Assembly (NCBI GenBank): GCA_035048495.1
Contig: CM068553.1
Location: forward strand, 30,528,978-30,592,977
Length of the DNA stretch: 64,000 nucleotides
Direction: 5' to 3'
DNA from: Euptelea pleiosperma
Taxonomy: Eukaryota; Streptophyta; Magnoliopsida; Ranunculales; Eupteleaceae
Shown here one piece after another: positions 23,345 through 35,710 of this stretch (positions are counted from its first letter, which is position 1; each line of letters starts with the position of its first letter). The translations under genes were made by a program, and so were the position numbers. The notes below the pieces were generated by a model that ran no database searches, was not told where the DNA came from, and saw nothing but the letters and a program-made list of their open reading frames with translations.

Positions 23345-25345
23345 TTAGTTGTTGAATATGAAGCATTTGGTGGGAAGATGACACTGATTCTATTTGAAGA
23401 AGTACATCTTGATAAAGCTACATATAATTGTCCATGACAAAAAACTGGCATCCGCAAATCAATTCAACGTACTTCACTGATTGGCCATGTGATTTATTGA
23501 TTGTCATTGCATACGCCAATCATATAGAAAATTGGCGTCGTGTCATTTGAAAGGGTAACTCAGATGATGACGGTGTCAATGATATTCTAGGAATGAACAC
23601 TAAGTTGCTAGATTTTTCTCCAGTTAAAATTTGAGCTTCAATTATGCGTGTTGCACAACGCATTACCATCAATCGCATTCCATTGCAAAGCCCATCCTTT
23701 GGTGCAAGATTCCTTAACAACATTATTGGGCATCCCTTTTTGAGTTTGAACATAAATGGTGGTAACCTAGGAGGATCAAGTGAGTTTAAATACTCATTTA
23801 AATATCGACTATTAGTACGATCATCTGCATCTTCTTCTGCCATTTTGTCTGCTGCTAAGAAAATAAATGATTATCTTGAGAACATATCTAAAGCTGCAGT
23901 ATTAATAGCATTGACATCGTCATTACGTGCAGAGCGAATGGTGCGTTTAGTTAGAAAACTCGCTAAGACCATGCAAGCTTCATTTAATTGAGGATAAACT
24001 GAACAAATTAATTCTTGAAGATTCTTACATCTGCACATTGTTGATGGTAATTGAATAACTTCTTGTGGGTTGGTTCCAATTTAAAAGAAATTCAAAAGAA
24101 TAAGATTCTCATATTATTTCATATACAATCGCAATCTATGTGATAAATGATAACATTAAAAATAATTGTTACCTCCATCAAGAGATTTGCAAAAGTATCA
24201 TTTTCAGGCTCAACATTATTCAATCACATATTTTGTAACAATGATAGAACGTGAACATGTTTCCAGAGTGAGGATCGTCTTAATGATGCTGCAACAATTT
24301 GCTCACGAACCTCTTTCGGTATAACTAGTAGGATTTGACAAAAGTCTCCACCAAGAAATAGTGATTCCACCAAATGGCTTGTTATTGCCGATTATATCTT
24401 GAAGTGTACGATCAACCGCTTCAACACAGAACCTATGTTGCATTGGAACTTCATCCCAAATAATGAGTTTTATTTCTTTGAATAGGTTATCGTGGAGTGA
24501 TTGCTTAGAAAACCCGCAAACTGAATTCTCCATCACGTCCAATGGGATGTGAAATGTTGAGTGAGCAGTCCGACCGCCATTAAGTAACAACGATGCAATA
24601 TCAGATGAAGCAACCATAATGACAATATGCCCAAGACTACAACACTTAGCTGCAATTGTATTGTATACAAACGTTTTTCCCGTCCCAACTGCTCTATTAA
24701 AAAAGAATAGCATTCCTTTGTTTTGAGTGACAGAATCAACCACTACACTATAAGCATAATTTTGTGACTCATTAAGACGATCAACATTAGCAAGTGCTTG
24801 AGCATGTTGTCATTCATGTTGAAGTTGTTGTTGCTCCCATATAAGTCTATTGTCAACTACTACACTCCATATTCTTGTTGGTTGTGGCATTGGTGGAAAG
24901 TCTGCAAGACTCTTACCTGATTCCAAAAGGATTTGATTTAACAGATATAAACCATAATCTGTTATCTGACTATCGGTTAGATTAGAAAAATGAAATAATT
25001 TGTGAATCTTATGTGCCAGATCATCACATATATTAGCTGAAAACTGAATCTATAATTCATGTGGCCGTACAGGGTAACATTGTAAGAGAATAATACTGAA
25101 TAATCTTCTCAACTGATATCCACTTTTCATTATGGTAGCTTCTTGTAGACATTGTATCCATTCTTGATCGTCCTCTAGCAATCCACATGCAACACATGCC
25201 TCTTTGAATGTATTGTGTAAAACATTGCTTACAGTGCGTACATATTCAAATGAATGTGAACCTTTAACAACGGTCAAAAGCAAACGGAGGTAAAATCTCT
25301 CACCAGAATTAGGGCTTATAAAATACATTCTAACAATTGCAAAAC
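23345..25345 (-). pseudogene. Helitron helicase (Pif1-like) part
   Basis: C-terminal half of a Helitron Rep-helicase, minus strand. From 25328: MYFISPNSGERFYLRLLLTV, CGLLEDDQEWIQCLQEA (conserved linker between Rep and helicase), then FPPMPQPTRIWSV; Walker A as [12 protein letters not shown] (about 24650-24690, first glycines altered), Walker [10 protein letters not shown] (about 24440-24470), [19 protein letters not shown] (about 23730-23780, the 2B-like region) and the late motif MTINKSHGQS (about 23480-23510). Pif1-like helicases unwind DNA during rolling-circle transposition. Stops and frameshifts occur throughout (for example near 24340, 23865, 23520), so it is dead. The upstream half continues at 28103 beyond solo LTR E. 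Confidence 0.88.
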
Positions 25346-25855
25346 TGAAACTAGGATTTTTCCGCGTCGTTGGTTACGGAAACCCTAATCTCAATAATAT
25401 TTATAATTTTAATCCGATTATCCTGCAAGATTTAAACAATTCTTTCCACAGTGGAAAGTGTCGGATGTCGATCTGCACTCGGGATTAGTTCACGTAAATC
25501 AAGGACATAAAATGATGGCTTTTTCTCAGAAATTGCTAAAAATAAAAGGATGGAAGGGTGAGAATGGTGGTTTCTGTGATTTTTAAAACTTGATTTGATG
25601 ATTGTAGAGAGAGATACACAGCTACTACTAACAAAAAAATAAAAATAAAAATGACAAAGATCAAGTAATTGAAAATTCGCAAAACCAAACCTTTCATTAA
25701 TAATTAAGCAATCTAGTACATTTATTGAAATTTAAATATACTTAAAATAAACTAAAACATTTAGATCTAGAGAGAGAAAGAGAGGAGAGAGAGAGAAAGG
25801 GAGAAAGGGAGAAAGTCCTAGAGAGAGAAAAGGATGATTTAGAGAGAGAGAAAGA

Positions 25856-25870
25856 AAATTACCTCCGAGA
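25856..25870 (-). promoter_or_regulatory. Splice-donor-like site in LTR E leader
   Basis: Minus strand CGGAG/GTAATT with the GT at 25862-25861, followed by a CT-rich tract as in A, C, F and G. Confidence 0.35.
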
Positions 25871-26374
25871 TCATTAGCTTGAGATCAGATCGTGGAGTTG
25901 ATGGACTTACGAATCGACCTTCAAATGGTGGAGATCCTTGCCATTGAAATGGTGGAACAACTGAGACGCATTGAAGAAGACCATGGAGGCGTTGGTGTTT
26001 CTTCTCGCCGGAGAGGGATGGCAGGGTGTAACTCCACAGTTCGTGAGAGATATGATAGATGTGGTGGCGTGATTTGCCCCAAGAGAACCAGAGAATAACG
26101 ACCTTAATGGCTGGGAACGTTGTTCTAGTAGGAGGGCGGCGATCCAAGATAAGATGCTGCTCATGGAAGAGCAGCAACGTGGCTTGAGATGTTGCTGGTG
26201 GTGCACCGGCGAGTTGTAGAGGCGGTGGTGAGGATGGGTTGCTGAACAGCCAACCCCAAGATGGTGAAAACGTGAAGTGGTTGCAGCGGTAGGAGCTTCA
26301 CGGTGGAGCAGCGGATTCAGGCGACTAAAAGGGTGTTGCAGGCGGTGCAAGACTGGGGTGCGGCACCATTAACG

Positions 26375-26919
26375 TCGGAGTTGCAGACCTGCAACTCCGA
26401 TAATGGAGATTTATGGGAGCAGGTGGGGGAGACGCTGGCCCCAATAGAGGGTGGAAACGCTGGGCAGAAGCGATGGGGGTTGACGGCAAGCAAGGAGGAG
26501 CACCAGCAGGTTGTACAGTCCGTTTGGCTGGTGTTGCAACCTGCAACACCAGAAACGGTGGAGGGTTTCGGAGGGGGTAACAATCTGCTGTTGCTGCCGG
26601 TGGAGAAGGACGTGAAGGCGAGGTGAGGTGCTGGCCGGGTGGAGAACGTGGAGCAATGGTGTGTTCTGCTCAAGAGAGGAACGTGGGGGAGAAGATGATG
26701 ATGGTGCAGGCGGTAATGGAGGTTGCCGGAGTTGCAACCTGCAACTCCGGTGATCTTAAAAATTTTTTTTTTTTTTTTTTTATTTCTTTTCTTGTGATTG
26801 GCGGCTTGGGTTTTTCAGAGGAAAGGAAGAGGGCAGCTTTGAGTGGGAAGAGAGGAGAGAAGAGTGGGGAGAGGACGAGATGTGCAGGTGGTGGCCGGAG
26901 TTGCAGGCTGCAACTCCGG
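26375..26919 (-). repeat. Four self-complementary leader hairpins, LTR E
   Basis: Inverted repeats at 26375-26400 (TCGGAGTTGCAG arm), 26529-26553 (CTGGTGTTGCA arm), 26726-26750 and 26895-26919 (CCGGAGTTGCA arm). The second keeps pairing while its sequence differs (GGTGTTGC with GCAACACC instead of GGAGTTGC with GCAACTCC), which hints that the fold matters. Confidence 0.8.
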
Positions 26920-27067
26920 TGGAAAAATGGTGAAGAAGATGACGAAGGTGGAGGAGAAGTGGAGAAAAACAGCGGCCAAGAGAGGGGGAAAAGGGGCAAG
27001 AGAGTTTTTGGGAGAGAATGGAAGAGATTGGAGGGGGATTAGGGTTCGAACGAACCCTTCTCCCTCC

Positions 27068-27105
27068 TCTTATAAAGCTCCCTATTTCCTTTAATGGAAA
27101 TAGGG
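27068..27105 (-). promoter_or_regulatory. CArG palindrome plus TATA-like box, LTR E
   Basis: Near-perfect 26-bp palindrome at 27080-27105 (centre CCATTAAAGG on the minus strand) with TTTATAAGAGG next to it (27068-27076). Same order as in A and C. Confidence 0.65.
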
Positions 27106-28102
27106 TATTTTTGAAAATAAAATTTTTTTTTTTTTTTAAGTAAAAATATACTTTTCTATGGGGAATCTCCTCAATTAGTGGACCCCCCATTTTTTTGAAA
27201 TTTAATTAAAATTCTTTGGAAATTCACGGGGTCCACTAACTGGTCGGACAACGGGTTGATGATGATGGGCCCGGCTACTAGCCCACATGGATTTATGATG
27301 TCCATTGTCTCACAAGATGATGTGACAGACGGTCTGATGGCGATCGGATGGATGGTGACTTGATTGGGACCCAGATTGGTAGATCGACGGATCTAGAGAG
27401 ATCCAACGGTCCGATTGAAGATCCAACGGTCCGATGGAAGATCCAACTGTCAGAAAGCTAAGGGAGATGAGATAGAGCCGAAGGGTAGGAGTTCTAGGGT
27501 TAGGTCAGTAGATTCGAGGATCGAGAGATGAAGAGAGAGAGAGAATAAGAAGAGATGAGAGAGAAAGTATCAAAAAAATGGAGAAAAGTATTGGCAGAGG
27601 GTCTGGAACCCTGGTCTTCACTGTGACCATCCTCACGCTTCTCCAGTAGAGTAGACTATCATTCCTTGCTGACTCATGTGGCTTTAAACGCTTTGGTCCG
27701 TCTCTTGGTCATTGGCTCTCCTGTTCTTTGGGCCGGCTTTTTGGTCATCCTATTCAGCCCATAGTTGGCCCATATCTTTTAGTCATAGCATGTGGGCTCT
27801 TTAAGCTTTGATAATGGGCTTTTCTGATCGATGTGGGCTCACAAGTCTCGAGAATTGTCCCATCGGGGTTTCCTGCGACAGAAGAAGCGCGTAATGAGAC
27901 TTTATCAGAATGACTATATGTCTAGACTTCCGAAAATGTGTTTAATGCATGCAAATATACCATTTCGTCCAGAAAAGTGTGTTCTACGCAACACAAGAGA
28001 CTCTTACGTAGAAAAGTAGATAAATAGAGTATTTTAACGTAGGAGAATGCAATAACGCTAAAAGGATAATTGCTTAAAATAAGCACTTTTGAGCGAATAT
28101 CA

Positions 28103-29215
28103 AAAACCTCGCTTCCTTGATGTCCATACTTTTCATTGCTTGTTTCAAACAAAATGTTGGGGGAATTCTTGATATGTAAATGAACGCCCATCTTGATTAG
28201 AAGCATTGTATGCAAAGAATGCAGTTAAGGTTGACATCTGTTGCTCAGCTCTTGAAAAAATACAATTAATTGATTCTGAAGCATTAAAAATAATACGGTG
28301 CATCCCAGGCAAATGCAATGCCAAGCGTACAACTGTTGGACTCTCTTCATGTGATTGATGTCCAAATAATCGCCAAGCTGCTTCTATGGTCCAATATATC
28401 TTGAATCAAGATATTATTTAATTTCATCTTCTCCATCAATTAAGTACTACTGTTGTTCGGTCATGCCCCTTATAAATGTATTTATGAATATATTTAACGC
28501 ATTGAAGTCCTACGTAAACTTCCACATTAATATGACAGTCGAACATCTCTAATAGATATGCATTATACGGTACGATGTCTCTATTATCAACTTGTTGTCC
28601 CTTGACAATATACACTTCTCCTGTATTGTGACGACAGTAAATAAGATAACCATCTTGATCCATAGTTGTCGCATCTGTAAAGGCCCGAGGGTATCTTTTT
28701 GTGCACTTGCCATTTTCCATACATGGTGCATTCCTGTTCCTAGGACCACATGGCCCATGAACCACACTTTTTTAAAGTTTGGAAAATAGTAGGATTAATG
28801 TTTAGGTCTAGAAATTCTGCGCATACTACCTGATCAACTTGAGCTAGCCCACGAATTTTATCTTCATAGAGCAGAAAGAAAAGCACGTGCATATGTGGAA
28901 GCCCACGTTTTTGGAATTCAATGGTAAAAATGTGTGCGACAATTTTACTGAAAACATGTTTCTCATTTATTACCTTTAATAAAGCTTTATGCTTTAACTC
29001 AAAGACTTGAGAAACCAAATCAGCGCAATCTGTGGCATTTTGATGCATCAAAAGTGCATTTTGAATTTCTATCCAATTAGGATTTGTTGTCAATGTAAGA
29101 AATATATTTGGGTGTTTGTTGTAGCACATGATGGCCATTGAATCTTGGAATATTTTAAACATTTGTCTTGGGCCACCAGTGAACAATGATGGTAATATGA
29201 GTTAGTATGGAACAA
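28103..29215 (-). pseudogene. Helitron Rep (HUH endonuclease) part
   Basis: N-terminal half of the Helitron protein, minus strand, related to the Helitron-like N domain. It begins near 29215 (LPSLFTGGPRQMFKIFQDSM) and reads FLTLTTNPNWIEI. The HUH motif is visible as KRGLPHMHVLFFL (about 28880-28920), then HGPCGPRNRNAPCMENGKC, and the tyrosine motif YIHKYIYKGHD at about 28465-28500, where a tyrosine nicks DNA in rolling-circle transposition. Then EAAWRLFGHQSHEESPTVV (about 28330-28390) leads to the E insertion. Frameshifts near 28760 and stops near 28250-28410 make it inactive. The N-terminal region expected in full Helitrons is missing or unrecognisable upstream. Confidence 0.88.
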
Positions 29216-29389
29216 TTAACTATTATTGATCATAAAAAGAACCAACTGAACAAACTAACAATTGACAAACAGGTAAAACAGTTAATTATTGATCATTAAA
29301 AGAACCAACTCAACAAACTAACAATGGTAAAACATTAATCAGTGACTGTGAAATAGGAAAAAGTTTTCCTAACGAAATTTTCATATAAA

Positions 29390-29686
29390 GAAATCTAACC
29401 TCAGTAATTGAAACAAACATCTTTTACCAATCCACATTCTTTCAAATTTCACCAAAATTGAACCCTAAAAATGAGCTCATTCTAATCTGAACCCATTTTT
29501 TGCATAGGCCAAACCCATTCGGATTTTAAACATGTGAATCTGATTCTAATCTGAACTCAGCCAAACCCTTTTCGAGTTACAAAAATAAATCTCAAACCAT
29601 GGTTCTAACACCTTAGATTCAAGCATACCACTGCCCTCAAGAAAAAATGACTCTTCTTAAAGGAAACCTAGCAAAGATCAGTGGGG

Positions 29687-29718
<32 letters not shown>

Positions 29719-30300
29719 GAGAGAAAAGACTTACAGGGTTTCAGGCGTTGGATAGAGGTTTGGGTTTTAGGCATTGAACCAACCCCATACCTCAAAGTCG
29801 ATTAAGCCTCTCCCTTCCCCGATAAAAAATGCCTAAAACCCCATACCTCAAAACCCAGCCCTCCTCAAAACCCATCCCTCAAACTCAAATCCACATTCTT
29901 TCAAATTTCACCAAAATTGAACCCTAAAAATGAGCTCATTATAATCTGAACCCATTTTTGCATAAGCCAAACCCATTCGGGTTTTAAACATGTGAATCTG
30001 ATTCAGGTTTGCCAAATCCATTTCAAAACTGAGCCCATTCTGATTCAGAATGAGTTTAAAATCAAACCCATTTCGAGTTACAAAAATAAATCCCAAATCG
30101 TGGTTCTAACACATCAGATTCAAGCATACCATAGGTTTTAAACATGCGAATCTGATTCGGGTTTGCCAAATCCATTTTAGAACTGAGCCCATTCTGATTC
30201 AGAATGAGCTTAAAATCAAACCCATTTCGAGTTACAAAAATAAATCCCAAATCGTGGTTCTAACACATCAGATTCAAGTATACCACTGACCTCAAGAAAA
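29390..30300. repeat. Repeated blocks with 154-bp tandem duplication
   Basis: Two adjacent, nearly identical 154-bp units start at 29980 and 30134 (GGTTTTAAACATG...TTCAAGCATACCA). A third diverged copy lies at 29524-29680, and the sequence before it (TTTCACCAAAATTGAACCC) repeats at 29447 and 29908. GA microsatellites lie at 29687-29714 and 30341-30360. It lies upstream of the Helitron Rep gene and may be part of that element. Confidence 0.8.
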
Positions 30301-30397
30301 AAATGACTCTTCTTGAAGGAAACCCAGCAAAGATCAGTGGGGAGAGAGAGAGAGAAGAGAGGGAGAGAAAAGTCGATTAAGCCTCTCCCTTCCCCCA

Positions 30398-30560
30398 TAA
30401 AAAATGCCTGAAACCCCATACCTCAAAACCTAGCCCTCCTCAAACCCCATCCCTCACCTCAAACTCAAACCCCATACCTCAAAACCCAGCCCTCCTCAAA
30501 CCCCATCCCTCACCTCAAACTCAAACCCCATACCTCAAAACCCATCCCTCAAACTCAAAC
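30398..30560. repeat. CCCCATACCTCAAAAC minisatellite
   Basis: Repeats of a roughly 60-bp unit built from CCCCATACCTCAAAACC, CAGCCCTCCTCAAACCCC and ATCCCTCACCTCAAACTC. Earlier echoes lie at 29845-29890. Confidence 0.8.
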
Positions 30561-31255
30561 CCCCAAATAAAATCAAAACCCTAAAAAAAATCAAAACACC
30601 CCCAAATTGAAAACCAAATCAACGTAGAGAGAGAGTTGCAGGCGTGAGGCAATAGAGAGTTGTAGTTACGTTAGAAAGGAGGGGTGTTAGGTGAGCCCAA
30701 AAAATGGGCTCCAAAAATTACCGCCCAAAAAAAGTTAAGAGTGGATCTCTACCGTTGAAGTTAGAGTGGATCTCAGCCACTACTTACCCGGTAGACAACC
30801 TTTGTATTTTGTTATATAGATTTATTTTCTATATTGGCTTGTCCATTTTAAATGATCATGTTTGTAGCAATTCTTGTTTCTTGACCTTAAGCCTTACTAG
30901 ATATGCTACATGTCAATTGGGTGTTATTTGGATTATATTAATTTTAATTATAATTGTTCACTAGTACATGCTTAATGCATCATTAATGATTGTTTGTATC
31001 GTCGGCTACGTTTATTTTTTTTCACACGTATTTTTGGACGTGCGTACTTTGAATACGCTCACATTCAATACACGCGAATTCTAATGTATGATGTTTGGAC
31101 GAACTCAACAAATCACGCGCGAAATTAATATAATATTAATATATTATATAATATTATATTATATTAATATTAGAATGATATTATTATAATGTATTATATA
31201 ATAATATTATAATATTATAATATATTATTTTATGTAATATATAATATATATACAA
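30561..31255. other. No gene; AT palindromic low complexity
   Basis: 30561-31115 holds no supported gene. 31120-31255 is nearly pure A/T with many TATAATATTA-type palindromes, ending in the MITE target TACAA. Confidence 0.5.
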
Positions 31256-31610
31256 TAGGGTCGGGTTCAAGGGACCCCCTTTTTTGACCCCCATCTTGGC
31301 GTACCCATGTAGAAGATGAATCAGTAGCTGATTTTTGGTGGGGATGATAACCTCACCATATAGATCACCCCAACAAAAAATCAGCCCATTCTGAAATTTC
31401 TAACCCCATGGAATGTGGTTTTAAAGTTACACGGTAAAAATCGAAGGTCCATAATGCTTCAGCTTCTAAACCAGTCTCTGAATATCAAAATGATTTGAAT
31501 TTTTGTGAAGATGATCTCATCACCATAGAGATCATCCTCACAAAAAATCAGTCATTGATTCATCTTCTACGTGGGTATGCCAAGAAGGGGGTCCCTTGAG
31601 CCCGACCCTA
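31256..31610. mobile_element. MITE, 355 bp, target duplication TACAA
   Basis: Terminal inverted repeats begin TAGGGTCGGGTTCAAGGGA and TAGGGTCGGGCTCAAGGGA and continue, with small gaps, for roughly 100 bp (ACCCCCTT, TCTTGGCGTACCCA, GTAGAAGATGAATCA). A 5-bp direct repeat TACAA flanks it (31251-31255, 31611-31615). No coding capacity. A 5-bp duplication does not fit the common plant MITE superfamilies cleanly. Confidence 0.82.
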
Positions 31611-31944
31611 TACAATATAGTAAAAAATCTTATTTAAATATAGTGTGATGCACCATAAGTATGCCTTATGGTACAACGGCGCGTGTTGTAACACGCAATT
31701 TCGTGCGTGTTCCAATTCTCAGGGGGGTGTGTGTTACAACACAAGCCTTGACGCACATTGAGGGCCCTGGTGCACATTGTGAGTTGTGCATATCAGTGCA
31801 AGCAAATACATTTTTTGGCTGAGTTGCGCACAACAGCGCCAATGCGCGCACATTTGTAAAAAACAAATGTACCCTAGCAATGCCTTGAAGTAAACGTACA
31901 AGTCATAATGAAGGTAGTACTTCGGCTCCTACATGGATTCACCC

Positions 31945-33860
31945 GATTGCGTCTGAAAGAAGACGTTGTACACAACCACAACCTCAAATTGAAGAGGAGC
32001 AACAAGAAAAAATAGAAACAACAGCATGGAGAAGATCAAGGTGAGGCTTTGGACGTTGGTGCAGACGATGACGACTCAACTGGATCACTCCTTGGAGGTC
32101 TCGAAGACCCTCTTCAATATTGTAAAGTTTCAAAAATCATATTGCATATGACATCTAGCATTAGTAGGTAAACACTGAGAGTTATATTTCATATATTTTG
32201 GATCATTTTTGTTTATAAAAGAGCAACATCTTTTTAGGCATAAGGTGAGGCATTCGAGGTTGCTAAATGTGATAAAGTCTTTATATAAAACAATAAATTG
32301 AGTGATTATATCAGTGTACATTTATTGAGAAATGGCACCCCGAGACTAATACATTTCATATCCTATTTGGTGAGATGACCATCAGCCTCGATGACGTGTC
32401 CTAGATTATGGGTATCCCTAGTGATGGTTGTGCGATGATAGGGTTGTCTAATTTGACAACCAATGATGCTATCAACTTGCTTGTTGACATGTTGGGGGTT
32501 GAGATAGAAGATGCCAAAGCTGAGATATATTGTAACCAATGATGCATAGTTAAGATGGAGTGGTTGTGGAGAAGACTGAAGGTGATTGACAAGGATGCTT
32601 CCCATGAGGCAATGGATTATGTGGTGAGGGCATTTCTATTGTACATGCTGGGATGTTCTTTATTCTACAATAAGACCAGGAAAAAGCTACTTGTGATGTA
32701 CCTTCGATTATTGAGGAACCTCGATCAAGTCGATGAACATGCCTAGGGGACAGGTGTACTCGTATATCTTTATAGACAATTGGAACTTGCATTGAGGTCT
32801 CGAGTCCGTCAGATAAATGGTCGTTTGACGGTATTGGAAGTATACATCTCAAACACATAATTTAAATTTTGTACTACTTTTCTTTAGTTTTTTTTATCAT
32901 TACTGTTGTTGTGTAGGCATTGGTATAAAACGCTTCCCATTTATAAGGCCCTCTCTAGACTTAGATTTCAAAGTAAGTGTACCACGAGTTAAACATTGGC
33001 ATCTAATGGTACGAATTTGAGGTCAAGCCATCAATTTGAAAGTGCTTCGGGAGGTACTTGAATTTTGGATACGAATGAGGTAAGTTACAATATATTATTT
33101 TATATATTTTATTGGCATTGATATCCTTGCTTTATTTTTATTACAAGTCTTATGGGAGCCCAACAAAGATATGAGGGATGCCTATCCCATTGTTAAGATT
33201 GCCTACTTTTCTGGTTGCCTGAGGTTTTATGAGGTCGTTGTAATCAATTCTTTAATGGGTTGGATGTATTGATTTTATCCCTTTCGATCCACTTGCACCC
33301 TATCAAGTTATTCAAGCCAAACAAAGAACCATCACCAGTCAGTATAAGGTGGTGTACATTGTGTTGGATCAATTTTGGGATCAGTGGCCGAACTACCTAT
33401 TAGCTAAGAGGAGACGTGGACCAAAGGTTTTGAATCCTTACGATTATACAGATGAGTATCTATCGTGGTTCTAAAGGATTTCACATGTCTATGTCTAAAA
33501 CCTAGCTAATAGAATTGGGTACAATCCACTGGGACAAAGGGCACCCAAACCTATTGTTACAAGGGATGATGAGAGGGTACATAGCTCATTGATTTTAACA
33601 TATCTTGTACTATATGAATTAGAATTAACAATGTTTATTGTATGTAAATTGCAACCAGAGACCAAGCACTGAATCTCCTCCAGCAATCATTTCAGTTTAA
33701 CAAAAATAAAACAGTTGAAACGATGACTAAGAGAAATAGGCAGATCTACGAACTCCTACGCTATGATGTGGGCAAGGGTTCTAGTAAGGAAAAGGACAAG
33801 CCCAAGGTCAAAGGCAAGGGCAAGGAGCTAAAAACAAAGATAAGGATATGAGAGCTAGAG
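31945..33860 (+). pseudogene. Plant mobile domain (PMD/MAIN-like) pseudogene 1
   Basis: Decayed gene with a plant mobile domain, found both in transposons and in host MAIN-like proteins. In order: an acidic N-terminal region with a GLEDPLQYCK segment matching the GGPKDSSIL segment of copy 2 (about 32090-32120); EKWHPETNTFHILFGEM (about 32325-32380); VVRAFLLYMLGCSLFYNKT (about 32620-32680); TGVLVYLYRQLELALRS (about 32750-32800); WDQWPNYLLAKRRRGPK and YTDEYLSWF (about 33380-33475); RIGYNPLGQRAPKPI (about 33510-33560); then a lysine-rich tail KGKGKELKTK to 33840. Stops in the middle and frameshifts show it is inactive; introns probably lie at 32850-33150. 31616-31944 has GC-rich short repeats (GCGCACAAC types) and no gene. 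Confidence 0.75.
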
Positions 33861-34340
33861 AGTTTTTTTTTTTGCTATTGTTTTCTACTATAAGTCCTAC
33901 GAGCCTTTCGGAACTTATGTATGATGGTTATAAGGCCTTCGAGACTATATGTATGAGCTATTTTTCATAATTTCTTATCCTAAAAACTTATGAGAACTTT
34001 TTTCAGAATTTGTTATCTAAAAATCAGCCTTATTTGTAAAACCTTAAAAATTTCTTTAATGGTAATTTTGTTATTTTGATACATTAGGGTATTCTTGACT
34101 TTTTAGACTTTAGTTATGTCTATTTTGACTTTATTTAACCATTAGGAGATTATATTTGACTTTTGGAAAATTTTAGAAAAGTAATTTTGCAGGGCTTATA
34201 GTGATCTTCATATGGAGCCTACATGGGCTTAGTGAGGCCCATGAGTTGAATATTATTTTGAGGCCCATGTATGTGCATTATAATTTTATGTTAATTATTT
34301 ATTAGAAATATCCACATATAACTTATGACTTTAATTAATT
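33861..34340 (+). other. 3' flank of PMD pseudogene 1, no gene seen
   Basis: AT-rich, with a twice-repeated phrase of the type ATAAGTCCTACGAGCCTTTCGGAACTT. No coding feature. Confidence 0.4.
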
Positions 34341-34993
34341 AAGTGATCCAACGGACATTCAGAAATGAAATCTATGTTATTCGGTCTCTGCAAGCTGAAC
34401 AAACAATAAAAAAATTCAGTTTGTTTGGTCAGCCAAGTCCGAACAAAGCTCCATTGTTTGGTTGTTCGATTGGCAAGGATCGAACAGACCAAATTTTTTT
34501 TTAAAAAAAAGATACATTGTTAGGACCTGGCTGGCCGAACGGGCCATAGCTGTTCAGTTTGCTAGGACCGAACAGAATGTTTCCCCCTCCATTTAGTTGG
34601 GACGACATCATCATTTCTTGTATGATTTGCTAAACAGAGTTTTGAGAATCATTCGGGTCAGCTTCATTGAACTGAATTGGCTGTTGGAAACATTCGCTGG
34701 TGAATTCGCAGAACTCATATGGGTGCCAGTGGTTGCTACTGGTAAGGCACTATGAGAAGTATGTGCGGGATTGTTAGATGCAAATGGTGTTAGTGATGGG
34801 GATGGGAAAGATGGGTTGAGCTGAGCCTGCCATAGTGAACTTGAGGAACCAACAGACGAAATTTAAACTGCACTCCCACCATAGTGGCTATTCACATTGT
34901 TTCATTGTGTTTTCTTGTTAGGAATTCATGGATTTCTGATGGAGAAGCCCAAGTATGGTGCTAGCAGAGGTGGAGATGTGGTGTTGAGATAGT
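34341..34993 (+). repeat. Duplicated HisRS upstream region, left copy (part 1)
   Basis: 34341-34575 (AAGTGATCCAACGGACATTC onwards, GTTCGG-rich) matches 37906-38185. 34605-34800 (ACATCATCATTTCTTGTATG onwards, to GGTAAGGCACTATGAGAAG) matches 40621-40815, which adjoins the histidyl-tRNA synthetase gene. Solo LTR F follows at 34994 and separates it from part 2. Confidence 0.8.
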
Positions 34994-35696
34994 TGATATT
35001 CGCTCAAAAGTGCTTATTTTAAGCAATTATCTTTTTGGCGTTATCGCACTTTCCTACGTAAAATTGCTCTATTTATTCACTTTTCTATGTAAGAGTCTCT
35101 TCTGTTGCGTAGAACATACTTTTCTAGACGAAATAGTATATTTGCATGAATTAAACACATTTTCGAAAGTCTAGATATTAAGCCGTTATGATTAAGTCTC
35201 ATTACTCGCTTTTCGTTATTGGGACGTTGACCAATGAGTTGGACATGAAGCAAGATATAAAGGCATTTGGAAATGATATCTTTGTGAGAAAGATATAGTA
35301 TTTTATGAAGAAAGAATGGAAGAGATTGCTACAATGCATGGGATGGTGGAGCATAATTTGGATGATCTAGGTGAGAAGCAAATTAGAAACAAAGTTGCTA
35401 GAGGTGGGCCCCATGTTAGATGTCAAAAGCTTGATCAAGAGTTGATAATCATTGAATTACAAGGTGGGGTCCATATGCAATGGCAGCAAGACCATAAGCA
35501 AAAGTGGCAGCCACTTGCTAACTTGCTAGAGGTGGCAGCCACTTGATGAATTGCTAAAGGTGGGGCCCATGGGTGATGTGGCAAAAGGAGGAGAGCCTTA
35601 ATCCCATAAAGGGTATGGACGTCCAGCCATAAAGGGAGAGGGGCAAAAGAGGCAAAAATTGGAGAAGAAGGGAGGGAACCAAACCCTTAAGTCCCA

Positions 35697-35710
35697 TCTA
35701 TATAAGAGAA
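35697..35710 (+). promoter_or_regulatory. TATA-like box, LTR F
   Basis: TATATAAG at 35699-35706, ahead of a pyrimidine-rich leader. It takes the place of the CArG/TATA unit of the other subtype. Confidence 0.55.

Larger units (their letters stand above)
25346..28102 (-). mobile_element. Solo LTR E
   Basis: A 2757-bp minus-strand copy of the long-LTR family, the longest and best-kept one. TG...CA ends, with the perfect target duplication AAAAC at 25341-25345 and 28103-28107. It split the Helitron gene. It carries every shared module: terminal blocks, GACCGTTGGATC repeats (27398-27455), CArG palindrome plus TATA, four leader hairpins, a splice-donor-like GT and a CT-rich tract (GA-rich on the plus strand, 25770-25860). 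Confidence 0.93.
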
